From Dama dama (lineage: Eukaryota > Chordata > Mammalia > Artiodactyla > Cervidae): a stretch of 64,000 nucleotides of DNA. The notes under the pieces were generated by a model. The model saw only the letters and a program-made list of their open reading frames with translations. It did not search any database and was not told where the DNA came from. Shown piece by piece: positions 52,225 through 62,817 of the stretch. A program made the position numbers and the translations under genes. Position 1 is the stretch's first letter. Each line of letters starts with the position of its first letter. Location of the stretch: the NCBI RefSeq assembly GCF_033118175.1, contig NC_083693.1, positions 23,838,481 through 23,902,480 of the forward strand, given 5' to 3'.

Positions 52225-52437
52225 GGAGGGCTTCCCAGGTGGCTCAGTTAAAGAATGCCGGAGATGTGGGTTTTGACCCCTGGGGTCAGGAAGTTATCCT
52301 GGAGAAGCAAATGGCAACACATTCCAGTATTCTTGCCTGAAAAATGCCATGGGCAGAGGAGCCTGGTGATCTACAGGCCATTAGCATTGCAAAGAGTCAG
52401 ACATGACTGAGCGACTGGTCATGCACACACGCACAGA
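52225..52437 (+). mobile_element. Bov-tA SINE nested in Tigger1-like element
   Basis: 'ggagggcttcccaggtggct' to 'catgactgagcgactggtca tg'. Target duplication 'atagtataaaca' (52213-52224) and 'atagtaaaaaca' (52438-52449), one mismatch in 12. The head lacks about 15 bases around 'ctgcctgcaatgcag'. Confidence 0.95.
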
Positions 52438-52985
52438 ATAGTAAAAACATAACTTTTTGTGTGTTGGGAAACCAATAAATTCTTGTAGCTCACTTTATCA
52501 CGCTATTTGCCTCATTGCAGTGGCCTGGAAAAGAACTTGCGATCTCTCCATGGTCTGCCTGTACATGGGAGAGTGTTCAGCTACTTGGACATCAGGTCCC
52601 CCAGGCTGACTAAAGGAGGGCTCTGTCACCATCTGATCCATCCTGTAACTACCTTATCCTGCTAACGCAGTTCATTGCCATAAATATTCTACGCTTGAAG
52701 TTCTTCCAAACCCCACAGGGCTGAACAACAGTGGAGGCCGATTATTTCCCCAGGAAGAAAGACCCTTGGGAACTGTCCGTCTTTTAACCTGTTGATGTCT
52801 ACCTGTTTTCTTTCTCCCATGTTCATCTCTGGTCCACAAAGTCTTTCTCATCCTACCTTCTCATCAGTTTTGTCTCAGTTACGGTCTAGTAGGTTCTAAA
52901 ATCACTCCCCAACCTACACAGAAAAGCAAGGCAGCGGAGCCAAGCCTGGGAGTGAAAACAAGTCAAGTCCAAGTTGCATAACAGG

Positions 52986-52999
52986 GGTGAACGTTCACC
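52986..52999. other. Perfect 14-base palindrome
   Basis: 'ggtgaacgttcacc' equals its own reverse complement, with a central ACGT, and lies in CpG-poor unique DNA. It could be a dimeric transcription-factor site or chance; no known consensus is matched exactly. Confidence 0.3.
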
Positions 53000-53263
53000 A
53001 ATTAAACGCTGCTGTGTCTCCAATGTAAACAAAACCGTCTGGGGTGGGTGCCTCTCTCACTCTGCTACAGGGAGATTGTGAAAACAAGTCACGTGGGGTT
53101 TCTGGTGGGAAGAAAGCTTTATCTGATGAGAGTTTAAAAAATTCCCATGGGGAAAACCAGGGCCTGAGCGGTCTGTACCCATGAGACCTCTCCTGGCCCA
53201 GAAATTCATCACCATTTCATACTTTACTGCTAAAACAACCCACAACTTTAGGTATTTAGTATA

Positions 53264-53296
53264 GCAAAAAAAAAAAAAAAAGAGAGAGAGAGAGAA
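53264..53296. repeat. A-run followed by (AG)n
   Basis: About 17 A then about 7 AG units. Possibly the decayed tail of a retroposon, but no body is visible upstream. Confidence 0.95.
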
Positions 53297-53420
53297 AACA
53301 TTAGGTAGTTAAGCCATTTTTAGCAGCATAGCAGACTTGGGGTCCTATTTACGCTGGTGCCATATCACACTGTCTATGGACAGGGAAGGGGAGCCGATGG
53401 TGGGAAAGATACCAGGTAAT

Positions 53421-53622
53421 GGAGTTGTTTAGTTGCTAAATCATGTCTGACTCTTTGCAGCCTCATGGACTGTAGCCTGCCAGCCTCCTCTGGGACTTGC
53501 CAGCCAAGCGTACTGGAGTGAGTTTCCACTTCCTTCTCCAGGGCAATCTTCCCAACCCAGGGATAGAACCTGCATCTCCTGCGTTGGCAGGTGAGTTCTT
53601 CAGCACTGTGCCCCCGGGCCTT
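53421..53622 (-). mobile_element. Bov-tA SINE
   Basis: Antisense: 'gttgctaaatcatgtctgac tctttgc' to 'cagcactgtgcccccgggcc'. Diverged head. Confidence 0.9.
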
Positions 53623-53634
53623 GCCACCTGCACG

Positions 53635-53780
53635 CCCCAGGACAAGTCGCTCAGCCTCCCTCAGCCTCAGATTCCCCGTCGGAACACGGAGAATAACAAT
53701 CCTGGGGAGCAAGGGGGACCACGTGCAGAGCTCCCGTCTCCCGTCGGACGTACAGCATGGAGGCCACAGTGAGAGCGAGT
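53635..53780 (+). mobile_element. MIR SINE (partial)
   Basis: Sense MIR: 'gacaagtcgctcagcctccc', 'tcagcctcagattccccgtc', 'ggagaataacaatcc'. It starts where the Bov-tA ends, so the SINE may have entered this MIR. Confidence 0.65.
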
Positions 53781-54587
53781 GTCCTGTGTGTCGCTGCGGC
53801 CATTACTCAAACCCATGGGTGCTTAACACACTTGTCTAAACAAACTGACAGCTGCTAAGTGTTCTTGGTGACAACAAGGGATCCTAAAATTAAACACTTG
53901 CTCATGGCCAGCAACAAGGCCAGTATTAAAAAAAGTAAGACAAAAGCACCAGTGTGGGAGACATTTTGTCCTTTACATAGCTTGATGGCTTTTGAATCTT
54001 GTCTTTAGTCCCAGAATCACAAAGCATTAATGCTTAACTTAAACCAATACAGTTGGTCTGGATGGATCAAGACAAGATTTTTTCCCCCGTGATACAAAAT
54101 GTACAGACTGAGGCCAGGGCAGGGGAAACGATCTAGATCTAAGAATAAACACCACTGGGTTTCGAAAGGTTCCCAGTGTCCATACACAATTTTAGAATCT
54201 ATTAGATCCTTGCTGTGTTAATGAGGTCTCTTGCTGGGAATCCAAATTCCCTTTGTAAACTCCATTAACAACCCACGAGGCAGGTGGGCAGCTGTGAATG
54301 TGCTTATGGTAATAATGCCTTGCCCAGGAAGGGAGGCAGTGGGAAATCACATCCATTTGCATCACATGCCTAGAACCTTGGAGAGAAAGGGAGAAAAGCA
54401 TGTTTCCTTGGAGAGAGATTAGGATGAGCTCAACTCCAAGCCCCCCTGCACCTCTCATACTTGAAATAAGAGGCAATGGTAATTGGTAAAGATGGTAAGG
54501 TTTCTCAAATGCAGCAACTATCCTAAAAACTTTGGGATAAAATATTACCCACAAAAAGTCTGCCAAGTTTATTTATGTCCTCAGATG
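53781..54587. other. Unassigned unique stretch
   Basis: No repeat recognised. 54185-54330 has E-boxes ('caggtgggcagctgtg') and 'gtgttaatgaggtc', loosely enhancer-like. No gene. Confidence 0.4.
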
Positions 54588-55090
54588 ATTTTTTTTTTTA
54601 ATTGAAGTGTAGTTGATTCACAATATATTAGTTTCAAATGCATAGCAGTGATTCAGTTTTACATATATGTGTATTTTTTCCAGATTCTTTCCCCCTTAAA
54701 GGTTATTATAACATATTGGTATAGTTCCCTGTGCTATACAGTAGGTCCTTGTTGGTTACCTACTTTATATATAGTAAGTGCATCTATGTTCACTGAGCTT
54801 CTCCAATGCACAGCGGTAAAGAATCAGATGAGGGTTCGATCACTGGGTCAGGAAGATCCCCTGGAATAGGAAATGGCAACTTCCTCCAGTATCACTGCTG
54901 GGAAAATCCCATGGACAGAGGAGCCTGGCAGGCTATAGTCCATGGGGTTGCAAAGTCAGACACTGCTGAGCACAAGCAGAAGGATATATTCGTTACAACC
55001 TAATTGATCTCTCCTCTCCCTTTTTCTCTTTGATAACTGTAAGCCTGTTTTCTATGTCTGCTTTGTAAATAAGTTCATTTGCATCTTTTT
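54588..55090 (-). mobile_element. Artiodactyl L1 3' end split by Bov-tA
   Basis: T-run then 'aattgaagtgtagttgattc', 'gctatacagtaggtccttgt', 'ctactttatatatagtaagt'; after the SINE 'aactgtaagcctgttttcta', 'gctttgtaaataagttcatt tgcatc'. Antisense L1 3' UTR. Confidence 0.85.
54795..54978 (+). mobile_element. Bov-tA SINE nested in L1
   Basis: 'tgagcttctccaatgcacag', 'gagggttcgatcactgggtc', 'gctatagtccatggggttgc'. Head shortened. Confidence 0.9.
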
Positions 55091-55711
55091 AATTTGGAGA
55101 GGTGGATTCAGCATTCTTAGATGAGTTTTTGGAGACCCCTCACAACTTTTTGCCTATTTGTTTTCCTTTTAATTGCCCCAAAAGAATTTCCTTAGTAAGA
55201 ACACATGGAAAGTTTTGACTTTGAGAGTTCAGATTCCATTAATGATCCAAGTGCATTTTTAAAATGTTTTTGCTTTTAGAGCAAGAAAGGAAAAGTTTTT
55301 ATTTTTCCTATCTGTGCATCAAACTGGCACAGAAAATTTGCTGAATATTATCCAAAACACCCAGGGTTAGGCTGAAAGAAGGGATGGAAAATTTCAGCCT
55401 CCAAAGAATTTATTTATGGGGGGTTGGAGGGGAAGGAACAGGAGGATGAGGGCCGAGAGGGTGTCTCCAGTACCACTGAGAACACATTCTGACTTTTCAC
55501 CCACAGTTGCCTAAGTGATGCTCCAAATGCTTCCTGTTGTAAGTACAGTGTCTCCCCAGGGAACAGAGCAAGTTGAGGACTGAGGAGTGATCAACATTCC
55601 AGTCCCCAAATGCCATCCGTCACACCACACAACCTATCACCTCCACTATCTCAGTTTATCTCATCCCCAGTCTCCGGTCATCAGGGTCTGCTCAACATAA
55701 AGACTTTCAGG
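55091..55711. other. Unassigned stretch
   Basis: T-rich then mixed unique DNA; nothing recognised. Confidence 0.4.
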
Positions 55712-55805
55712 GGTTTTAACCTTTCTGGGGTCAAAAACCTCTTAGAGAATCCACTGAAAGGTTCCATGCCAAGAGTGTGTACATGTATCTCCAAACCACC
55801 TTCAA
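55712..55805. mobile_element. Possible hAT terminal fragment
   Basis: 'ggggttttaacctttctggg' followed by 'cctcttagagaatccactga aaggttccatg' resembles the end of a Charlie-type element. Weak. Confidence 0.3.
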
Positions 55806-55961
55806 AGGTTGTGGACAACTCCCCCTAAAGCACATCCAACAACCTTTAGCTTCAAATAGCCCAGTTAAGCAGCACTCAATTTCTCTTGACATTCTCCAGG
55901 CAAATTCACCAAGCGCAATTCTCAAGACTCCATGTAAGTTTCTATCAGTGTCCAAAACAGA

Positions 55962-56345
55962 TAATCACAAAGGACCTGCTATACAGCACAAGGAACTCTG
56001 CTCAATACTCTGTAATACCCTACAGGAGAAGAGCATTTGAAAAGAGAATAGATACATGTAAACGTGCAACTGAATCAATCTGCTCTGCACCTGAAACTAA
56101 CACATTAGTTTTGGTTTTTACTGGGGTATAGTTGCTTTACAACGCTGTGTTAGGTTCTGCTGTACAGTGAAGTGAATCGGCTATATGTACACACACATTC
56201 CTTCCCTCTTGGACTTTCCTCCCACCCCCTTCTACCCCTCAAGGTCTCCACAGAGCACTGAACTGAGCTCCCTATAACACAACACGGTTAATCAACTATA
56301 TTCCAATATAGAATAAAAATTTTTTTAATTAAAAAGCAATTAAAA
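55962..56345 (+). mobile_element. Artiodactyl L1 3' end, interrupted by inverse L1
   Basis: 'aaaggacctgctatacagca caaggaactctgctc', 'ctctgcacctgaaactaaca', then after the insert 'ttaatcaactatattccaat atagaataaaa' and tail. The insert occupies 56105-56274. Confidence 0.85.
56105..56274 (-). mobile_element. L1 3' end nested in another L1
   Basis: 'actggggtatagttgcttta caacgctgtg', 'gctgtacagtgaagtgaatc', 'ccacagagcactgaactgag' is antisense L1 3' UTR. The 7-mer 'taacaca' flanks it at 56098-56104 and 56275-56281. Confidence 0.85.
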
Positions 56346-57084
56346 GTTCTGAGTGTCCTTGAGCCACCAAATGCTTTAGAATCTTCAGATTTTATCTGCC
56401 ACGTGGGCAAAACCAAGCATGTGCCTACACACACACACACATATACAGCTTGGCAAAAATAAATGGCAAAGCTGAACTGGGACTGGAACATATTCATTTA
56501 GTTTATTCATTCCTGACACTATGAAGTCATTAGAGGAAGTAAGGGTAGCTTTGGCGAGCACAGCCGTGTGAAGCAGCCAGAGTTGGTTATGTTTTTTCCA
56601 TCCAATAAATAGCACCGCTGAATAAGTTTCACGGGCTCAACACTCTCCTGCCCACATAAGCAATTTGCTATTAAATACTTATTGTTCCGGCACAAAGCCT
56701 GCCACCAGGTTATTTTTAAATACTTTTACTTGTTTTTTTTTTCTCTTTTTTCAGGGGAAGGGGAGTGGGTAGGGAGAAAGTGGAAGGGGCATACTTGTGG
56801 CCTCAGGGTCCCTATCCTGCATCTTATCTTAAATGTCTATGAAATAAAGAAAAGGAGAGCCAAACCAGAACCTTCAACCTAATCCTTTGATTGGATGTAC
56901 AGGGTCATGCATTCATTAGTTCTTTAGAGTAAGAACACTATGAACAGCCAGTGTTTTGATCAGCAGACAGCTGTCTTACATGAGGACTGAAACACCCAAC
57001 CCTGTGGGAAGGTGCTTAGTCAGACCTCAAAAGGACATCGATCCAGCCCAACTCTGACCTCACGTGACCAGCATTTAAGCTGCA
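56346..57084. other. Unassigned stretch with a short (CA)n
   Basis: (CA)n near 56427-56441 and T-run near 56730-56740. 56640-56715 ('agcaatttgctattaaatac') is unique and AT-rich. No gene. Confidence 0.4.
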
Positions 57085-57098
57085 TTAGGCAGGATCCT

Positions 57099-57224
57099 CT
57101 GGAGGAAGAGATAGCAACCCACTCCAGTATTCTTGCCTGGAGAATCCCATGGACAGAGGAGCCTGGCGGGCTACAGTCCATGGGGTCGCAGAGAGTCTGA
57201 AACAGCTGAAGTGACTTGGCACGG
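57099..57224 (+). mobile_element. Bov-A monomer, first of a pair
   Basis: 'ctggaggaagagatagcaac' to 'agtctgaaacagctgaagtg'. No tRNA head. Bracketed by 'gcaggatcct' at 57089-57098 and 57225-57234. Confidence 0.9.
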
Positions 57225-57234
57225 GCAGGATCCT

Positions 57235-57447
57235 GGGGCTTCCCCGGTGGCTCAGCAGTAAAGACCCTGCCTGCAGTGCAGGAGACCCGGGTTCAGTCCC
57301 TGGGTCGGGAAGAGCCCCTGGAGGAGGGCACAGCAACCCACTCCTGTATTCTTGCCTGGTAAATCCCATGGACAGAGACGCCTGGCTGGCTGCAGTCCAC
57401 AGGGTCGCAGAGAGTTGGACATGACTGAAGTGACTAAGGCAGCTTAG
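57235..57447 (+). mobile_element. Bov-tA SINE, second of a pair
   Basis: 'ggggcttccccggtggctca' to 'catgactgaagtgactaagg'. Followed by 'gcgggatcct' (57448-57457), a third copy of the same target sequence with one change. Confidence 0.95.
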
Positions 57448-57457
57448 GCGGGATCCT

Positions 57458-58485
57458 TGTCCACAGCATTTGACTGCAGATGCTGGAAGGGATCATTTAT
57501 GTGTTCAAGGGGATTCTAAGGAGAATGCCAGTTGGAATTCAAGCTTCAGGCATGGCAGGATCCAGGGAGCCCATGTGCCCTCTCTCATTCCTGATGGGCT
57601 ACTTTCCTTTGAGATCAAGTTCATCACATGTGAAAATAAAGATGGACATTGGAATCTGTGGCTGTACAGAGGTATTACAGCTTTCAGTCCTGGAAGAGAA
57701 AGTGAGAAATCTCTATCCTCCACCCAGCCCTCCAGTTCATTTTTCAAACCTCATGGTGGACTCTGGTTGTCTCACTCCTGTGGCCAATCATTGCAAACCA
57801 GAGTCTTTCTCTGTGTCATGTCTGGCCATGCCTGGACCATCTCTGCTCATCTCTGGCAGTCCATAAGAACCACCTGGGGTGGGGAGATCCAGTTTCCCAA
57901 TGAAAACAATGAGTTTCTAGACATACCAAAACAAACATCGAGAACACAGACTCTTCTGTGAAGCATTTTAACACCGAAGAATTCTCTAGCAAAGAAGAAC
58001 TCATATCCCACTGAAGAGGAAGGTCATTAACCTATAATCCCAAATCTAACAACAGCAAGCCATAACCCTCTACAGAAACCAAACCCTTCATGGCTCTCGT
58101 AGAAAGCTTTCTGTAGGTAAAAGGAAAAAAGGAAGTCAAGCCAAGACTATTCTAAGAAAGGGGAAGTAAAAGGTCAGAACTAAACTAAAGAAAAGAAGAT
58201 GCATGTTATTCAGGAAAATACAACACCTCCAAAGCATTCATCGAAGCGTAATGCCTGTGTTACAGTCAAGAAGAGAAATAGTAGAAAGGGGTCTTCTGTC
58301 CCCCCAAGCACAGTAAGAGGCTGGTGGCAAAGAAGTAATAAACGGGAGACTCTGAAGGGCTTAAGGAAGGAAAATTCCCTTGTATGCCTCTGCACCATCC
58401 CCAGGAATCTTCTCGAGGTCAGCCTGGGCCTTCTCTGGTCTTCCTATCAGACACTGTTCGCTGTGTTCCCAAACCCCTGAGCATG
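57458..58485. other. Unassigned unique stretch
   Basis: No clear repeat. A 163-codon + frame (57470-57961) and a 128-codon frame overlap here without any known domain. A weak MER5-like 'aagaaccacctggggtgggg' lies near 57867. Confidence 0.4.
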
Positions 58486-58630
58486 GGACTTCCCTGGAGG
58501 TCCAGGGGTTAACACTCGAGCTTCCGCTGTAACACTCCGAACTTCCACGGATTCAATCCCTTGTCGGGGAACTGAGATCCAGCTTGCTGCATGGCATGGC
58601 CAAATAAAAAAAAAAAAGAAATTAATTAAA
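58486..58630 (+). mobile_element. CHR-type SINE with internal duplication
   Basis: 'tgggacttccctggaggtcc', then 'aacactcgagcttccgctgt aacactccgaacttcc', where the normal segment appears twice, then 'cttgtcggggaactgagatc', 'gcatggccaaataaa' and A-run. Confidence 0.85.
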
Positions 58631-58774
58631 AAAAATAATAAAATCGCTGAGCAAAGATGCTTTCACACACAGAATCAACATCCACAAGCCCCAACCAGCC
58701 CCCATATATGATTGGTTTCCCAATGCGCCCCTCAGGGAACCTTCAGAAGGATTCTTCCTCCTCTTCCTACAGTC

Positions 58775-58980
58775 CTCCCCAGGTGGCGCCACTGGTAAAG
58801 AACCTGCCTGCCAATGCAGGAGACATGAGAGATGCGGGTTCAATTCCTGGGTTGGGAAGATCCCCTGGAGGAGGGCATGGCAAGCCCCTCCAGAATTCCT
58901 GCCTGGGAAATTCCATGGACAGAAGAGCCTGGCGGGCCACAGTCTGGGAGGGGGTCACAAGAAGTCAGATATGAGTGATC
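58775..58980 (+). mobile_element. Bov-tA SINE
   Basis: 'tcctccccaggtggcgccac', an extra 'atgagag' before the B box, 'tggcaagcccctccagaatt', 'cctggcgggccacagtctgg'. Confidence 0.95.
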
Positions 58981-59363
58981 ACACACACGTGCATGCAGCA
59001 GATATGGGAGAGGTTCTCAAGACAAGGGCACCAACACTCACTGGGGCCCAAAGTCTGTTTTCGTGACACCTTATGCCTCCTCACTTATCTTCTGGAAAAA
59101 GCCACAGTAAGGCCAAACAGCTGGTTTCCAGCCCCCGGTGAATCTTTCTGAACCAACCTGAGCTTCAGCAAATGTGGATGAGGCTACAGTCACAGAGGTA
59201 TCCATCACCTAAATGTCTACCCAACTCATTCCAGATTTTCTAGCAGTCATCTAAAATAATGTTGACTGTTAATGAGACACAAAAAAGTTTTTCACTGGCA
59301 GAAAGTAAGTTTACTTACAGTATGGTCTTAATGCAGTAAAAAAAAAAAAAAAAAAAATGGCTG
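58981..59363. other. Unassigned stretch with A-run
   Basis: A-run at 59338-59357; nothing else recognised. Confidence 0.4.
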
Positions 59364-59490
59364 AGGACTTCCCTGGTGGATCAGTGGTTAAGACCTTCCA
59401 GGAGGGGAGGTGAATTCAATCACTGGTCAGGGAACTGGATCCCACATGCCTCAACTAAGACCTGGCATAGCCAAATAAATAAATATTAGA
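59364..59490 (+). mobile_element. CHR-type SINE, short form
   Basis: 'gaggacttccctggtggatc', 'caatcactggtcagggaact', 'gacctggcatagccaaataa'. Box B is degraded. It follows an A-run directly. Confidence 0.85.
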
Positions 59491-59899
59491 AGAAGAAAAA
59501 TGACTGGAAGAAAATATATCTGAACGTTGACAATTTTCTATAGGTATCTGCTTAAAAATTATTTATGTTTTCTTATTCTATTTTGTTTTCCCCAATTTTA
59601 CTAAGACAAGGAAATATTCTTTTAAAACTGAACAAATATTAAGAAGCAAATTAAGAAGCAATGTGCTGGAACCCAGAAAGCCATCAATATATCACATTAG
59701 GGCAATGGCCACACTCTGGGGTGCCTCTGACTTAATACAAACCAGCTCGCCCGCTGCTTGGGGCAGCTGTAGCACTTTCTATATTTTGAGATGAGCCACA
59801 GGAAGGGGTCTGCAGGCAAATAAGAGCCCTGTAGATTTAATTCAGGATGGAAGAGGTTGCTCATCTAAGATCTACTAGATGGATAATATCTGGACTGAA
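59491..59899. other. Unassigned stretch
   Basis: AT-rich then mixed unique DNA; nothing recognised. Confidence 0.4.
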
Positions 59900-60040
59900 A
59901 ATCAAGATCCAATCACTTATCAAAAGACCTACCCTTGTATTTAAATAAGTCAATTGCTTTTTCCTGCCTCCTGTTTCTACACCTGGAAATGGAGACTATA
60001 CGACCACAAAGATGAAGAAGGCAGTGGTTACTGACCTCCA
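59900..60040 (+). mobile_element. Possible MIR fragment
   Basis: 'aagtcaattgctttttcctg cctcctgtttctacacctgg aaatggagac' loosely follows sense MIR. Weak. Confidence 0.35.
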
Positions 60041-60044
60041 ACAC

Positions 60045-60215
60045 GGCATGATACCTAATATCCAAGCAAACCCTTGCTTGGTAGATTCCAAGCTCATTTT
60101 ATTGATAAGGAAGCAGGCTGAGGTTAACTGAAAATGTGTCCAAAATCCTGGGGGGCAGGTCTGTGGAGGAGCCAGGGTTTGAACCTCGAGACCATCAGAA
60201 CCCAAACTCAGAGTC
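60045..60215 (-). mobile_element. MIR fragment
   Basis: Antisense MIR cues: 'ctcattttattgataaggaa', 'gaggagccagggtttgaacc'. Confidence 0.6.
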
Positions 60216-61132
60216 TTGTCCAAGGACACCCAGGCAGGGAGCACGGCAGTGATCCCATGAATCCTAGGGCATGAATTACGAGCAGCTGAGAATGAATGAG
60301 AAATGTCCCCCAGCCTGGGCAATATGGAAGTGCCAGATAAGAGCCACACACACGTCTCCTAGCAAGTTGCTAAAACAAACTAAAAATGGCACGTGACCGG
60401 TCACTGGGGAGAAGGAATGAATGGAACCCAGCCAAAACAAACTGACTGGTGTACAGTGTCATTTATTTGTAAAAAAAGAAATTAACAAGGGGAACTTCAG
60501 TATCAGTGAAGCTGCAAGAATATAACGAGCTGTGCTTGCTCCCACAAGGGATGGCTTTTTAATTATTTTTTCAGATGAACTGCAATCACAGTGTATTTGA
60601 TCCATTCCCGACCCACACTCTTTGGAGAGTTAAAACACATTTTACCCAATGTCAAGTTAAAATAAAAACTCATCAGAGGCAAAATAACTCTGGACTCCCA
60701 GGGCTTGGAAGAGAAATTTAGTTCTCTTTGGTTGCTGCCTGATATTAGTGACCTTTGTGCTAAACAAACACTTGGCAGATGAAATCTGAGAATAATTCTC
60801 TTTGCATCATTAGCTGGAACGTGGAGGGCTCCAGTGGGTTTCAACAGAAGTGGTAAACAAAGAAAATGTGACCCATTCGTGTCTAATAGATGTGCCTCCC
60901 GACTGGAGGAACCGCTCCGTGTATTCTGGTACCCTGCAAGGATCCCATTCTTGGGAACGAACAAGCCCTTCACAAAGAATCCATTTCCTCCAGTCAATTC
61001 CCACTCTACTTACAGCCTTCTCTCTCTCTCTCTGCATCTTCCCATGTGTGTTTGTGTGTCAAACACTCACACGACTCAGAACGATCTGGTTTCATCTTAA
61101 TTCCATTCTGCAATTTTTCCTTTTAGTAAAAT
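60216..61132. other. Unassigned unique stretch
   Basis: Repeat-poor. 60560-60835 is CpG-poor with 'ctctttgcatcattagctgg' and 'gtgcaatcac'-like cores, a weak regulatory candidate. (TC)n at 61019-61032 and short GT run near 61046. No gene. Confidence 0.35.
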
Positions 61133-61439
61133 TATTTATGCATTTATTTTTGGCTGCACTGGGTCTTCATTCCTCTGAGCAGGCTTTCTCTAGTTGTGGT
61201 GAGCAGGGGCTATTCTAACTGTGCATGGGCTTCTCATTGCAGTAGCTTCTCTTGTGGCGGAGCATGGGCTCTAGGCATGCATGCTTCCATATCTGCAGCA
61301 CTCGGATGGGCTCAGTAATTATGGCTCTCAGGCTTAGTTGCTCTGAGGCATGTGGGATCTTCCCAAACCAGGGATCAAACCCTTGTGCCCTGCATTGGCA
61401 GGTGGATTCTTATCCGCTGGACCACCAGGGAAGTCCCCG
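61133..61439 (-). mobile_element. CHR-type SINE, full long form
   Basis: Antisense: 'atttttggctgcactgggtc', 'agttgctctgaggcatgtgg', 'gctggaccaccagggaagtc ccc'. About 300 bases, the longest CHR copy here. Confidence 0.9.
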
Positions 61440-61454
61440 TTCTGCATTTTTAAA

Positions 61455-61715
61455 ACATCATCATCCACATGTAATAAAATAGCACAGAACTATACACAGA
61501 CACACACAGAAACACACAAATCATTGTACATAATACTGAAAATCTGAATAAACCCCATGGATTATACTCATGTTCACACCCCAGTTTTGATACTGTACTA
61601 TAGTGATGTGAGATGTTATCATGGGGAGAAACTGGATGGGTGTACCTAGAACTTCCATGCATTTTGCAACAACTTGTGATTCTATAATTGTTGCAAAATA
61701 AAAAGTACAAAAAAA
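61455..61715 (+). mobile_element. L1M 3' end (probable)
   Basis: 'catgtaataaaatagcacag', 'gttttgatactgtactatag', 'gagatgttatcatggggaga', 'ctataattgttgcaaaataa' follow an older L1 3' UTR. Confidence 0.65.
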
Positions 61716-62201
61716 AAACCTACATTCTCAAATAACTCCTTGATTACTGGGAACCAAACAATCATGACAATGAAGTTCTTTATAGAAAAGTTAGGACAAA
61801 AGGGGCAGGGGTCTTGTTTGGTTCTAGTCCCCTTGGTACTTGTTATGAGTTGAATCATATTCCCCCCACCAATTCATATGTTGAGGCCTTAACCCCCAGT
61901 TACTCAGCATGTGACTCATTTGGAAATAGGGCCTTAAAGAGGGAGCTGAGGTTACAGGAGATCATATGGGTGAACCCTACTTCAATCCGACTGGTGATCT
62001 TGTAAGGGGAGGAAATTAGGACACACACACAGAGATACTAGACATGGAGCACACGGGAGGAAGACCATGTGAAGACACGGGAGGAGAAGCTGCCATCTGC
62101 AAGCCAAGGGAAGTGGCCTCCGAGGGAGCCGGCGCTAACACCATGGTCTTGGACTTTCAGCCTCCATAACTGTGAGAAAATAAATCTTCCACTGCTTACG
62201 C

Positions 62202-62817
62202 CAGGGGTCCCCAGCCTCCAGGATCTAATGCCTGATGATCTGAGGTAGAACTAATGCAATCATAATATTTCTATTATAATTATTTCTGTTTATTTATCAT
62301 TATATTTATATTATATTACTTAACTTCCTTATATATTTGTATTTATTATCATTATATCTATATATTATTCTATCCTAAAGGAAATCAGCCCTGAATATTC
62401 ATTTGGAAGGACTAAAGCTGAAGCGCCAATACTTTGGCCACCTGATGCAAAGAACTGACTCATTGGAAAAGACCCTGATGCTGGGAAAGATTGAAGGCAG
62501 GAGGTGAAGAGGGCAACAGAGGATGAGATGGTTGGATGGCATCACTGACTCAATGGACATGAGTTTGAGTAAGCTCTGGGAGTTGGTGATGGACAGGGAA
62601 GCCTGGCTTGCTGCAGTCCATGGGGTCGCAAGGAGTCAGACATGACTGAGCGACTGAACTGAACTGAATATTCTATTAACATTTCTATTATTAAAGCACA
62701 CAATAAATGTAAGGCACTTGAATCATCTTGAAACCACCCTCCCCCAACTGGGTTGGCAGAAAAAATTGTCTTCCACAAAACCGGTCCCTGGTGCTAAAAA
62801 AAGGTTGGGGACCACTG
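62202..62817. mobile_element. hAT-type element nested in MLT1 LTR
   Basis: Terminal inverted repeats: left 'caggggtccccagcctccag', right 'aaaaggttggggaccactg'. The 8-base flanks 'gcttacgc' (62194-62201) and 'gtttaagc' (62818-62825) fit the 8-base duplication of hAT transposons with two changes. Non-autonomous; itself split by BovB. Confidence 0.8.
62374..62668 (+). mobile_element. BovB LINE 3' end nested in hAT
   Basis: 'cctaaaggaaatcagccctg' to 'gagcgactgaactgaactga a'. Exact 8-base target duplication 'tattctat' at 62366-62373 and 62669-62676. Youngest layer of the nest. Confidence 0.95.

Larger units (their letters stand above)
51625..52561 (+). mobile_element. Tigger1-like DNA transposon, internally deleted, split twice
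   Basis: Left end 'cttcatcgcactttgcagat', after a SINE 'aaattcacggcagcaaccct gcatcaagca', then 'agcaataaaatattttttaa ttaagg', 'agacataatgctactgcaaa', and after a second SINE 'ctcactttatcacgctattt', 'gatctctccatggtctgcct g' next to TA (52562-52563). This is both ends of a Tigger1 (pogo-type) element; the transposase centre is missing. Confidence 0.8.
52564..53420. other. Unassigned unique stretch
   Basis: Repeat-free by eye to about 53260, with no supported gene. It holds the palindrome listed next. Confidence 0.4.

Noticed and set aside
57860..57905. MER5-type hAT fragment
   Set aside because: Only 'aagaaccacctggggtgggg' matches; too short to separate from chance.
57470..57961. 163-codon open frame as a gene
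   Set aside because: No known domain, and a second long frame overlaps it; starts just after a SINE pair.
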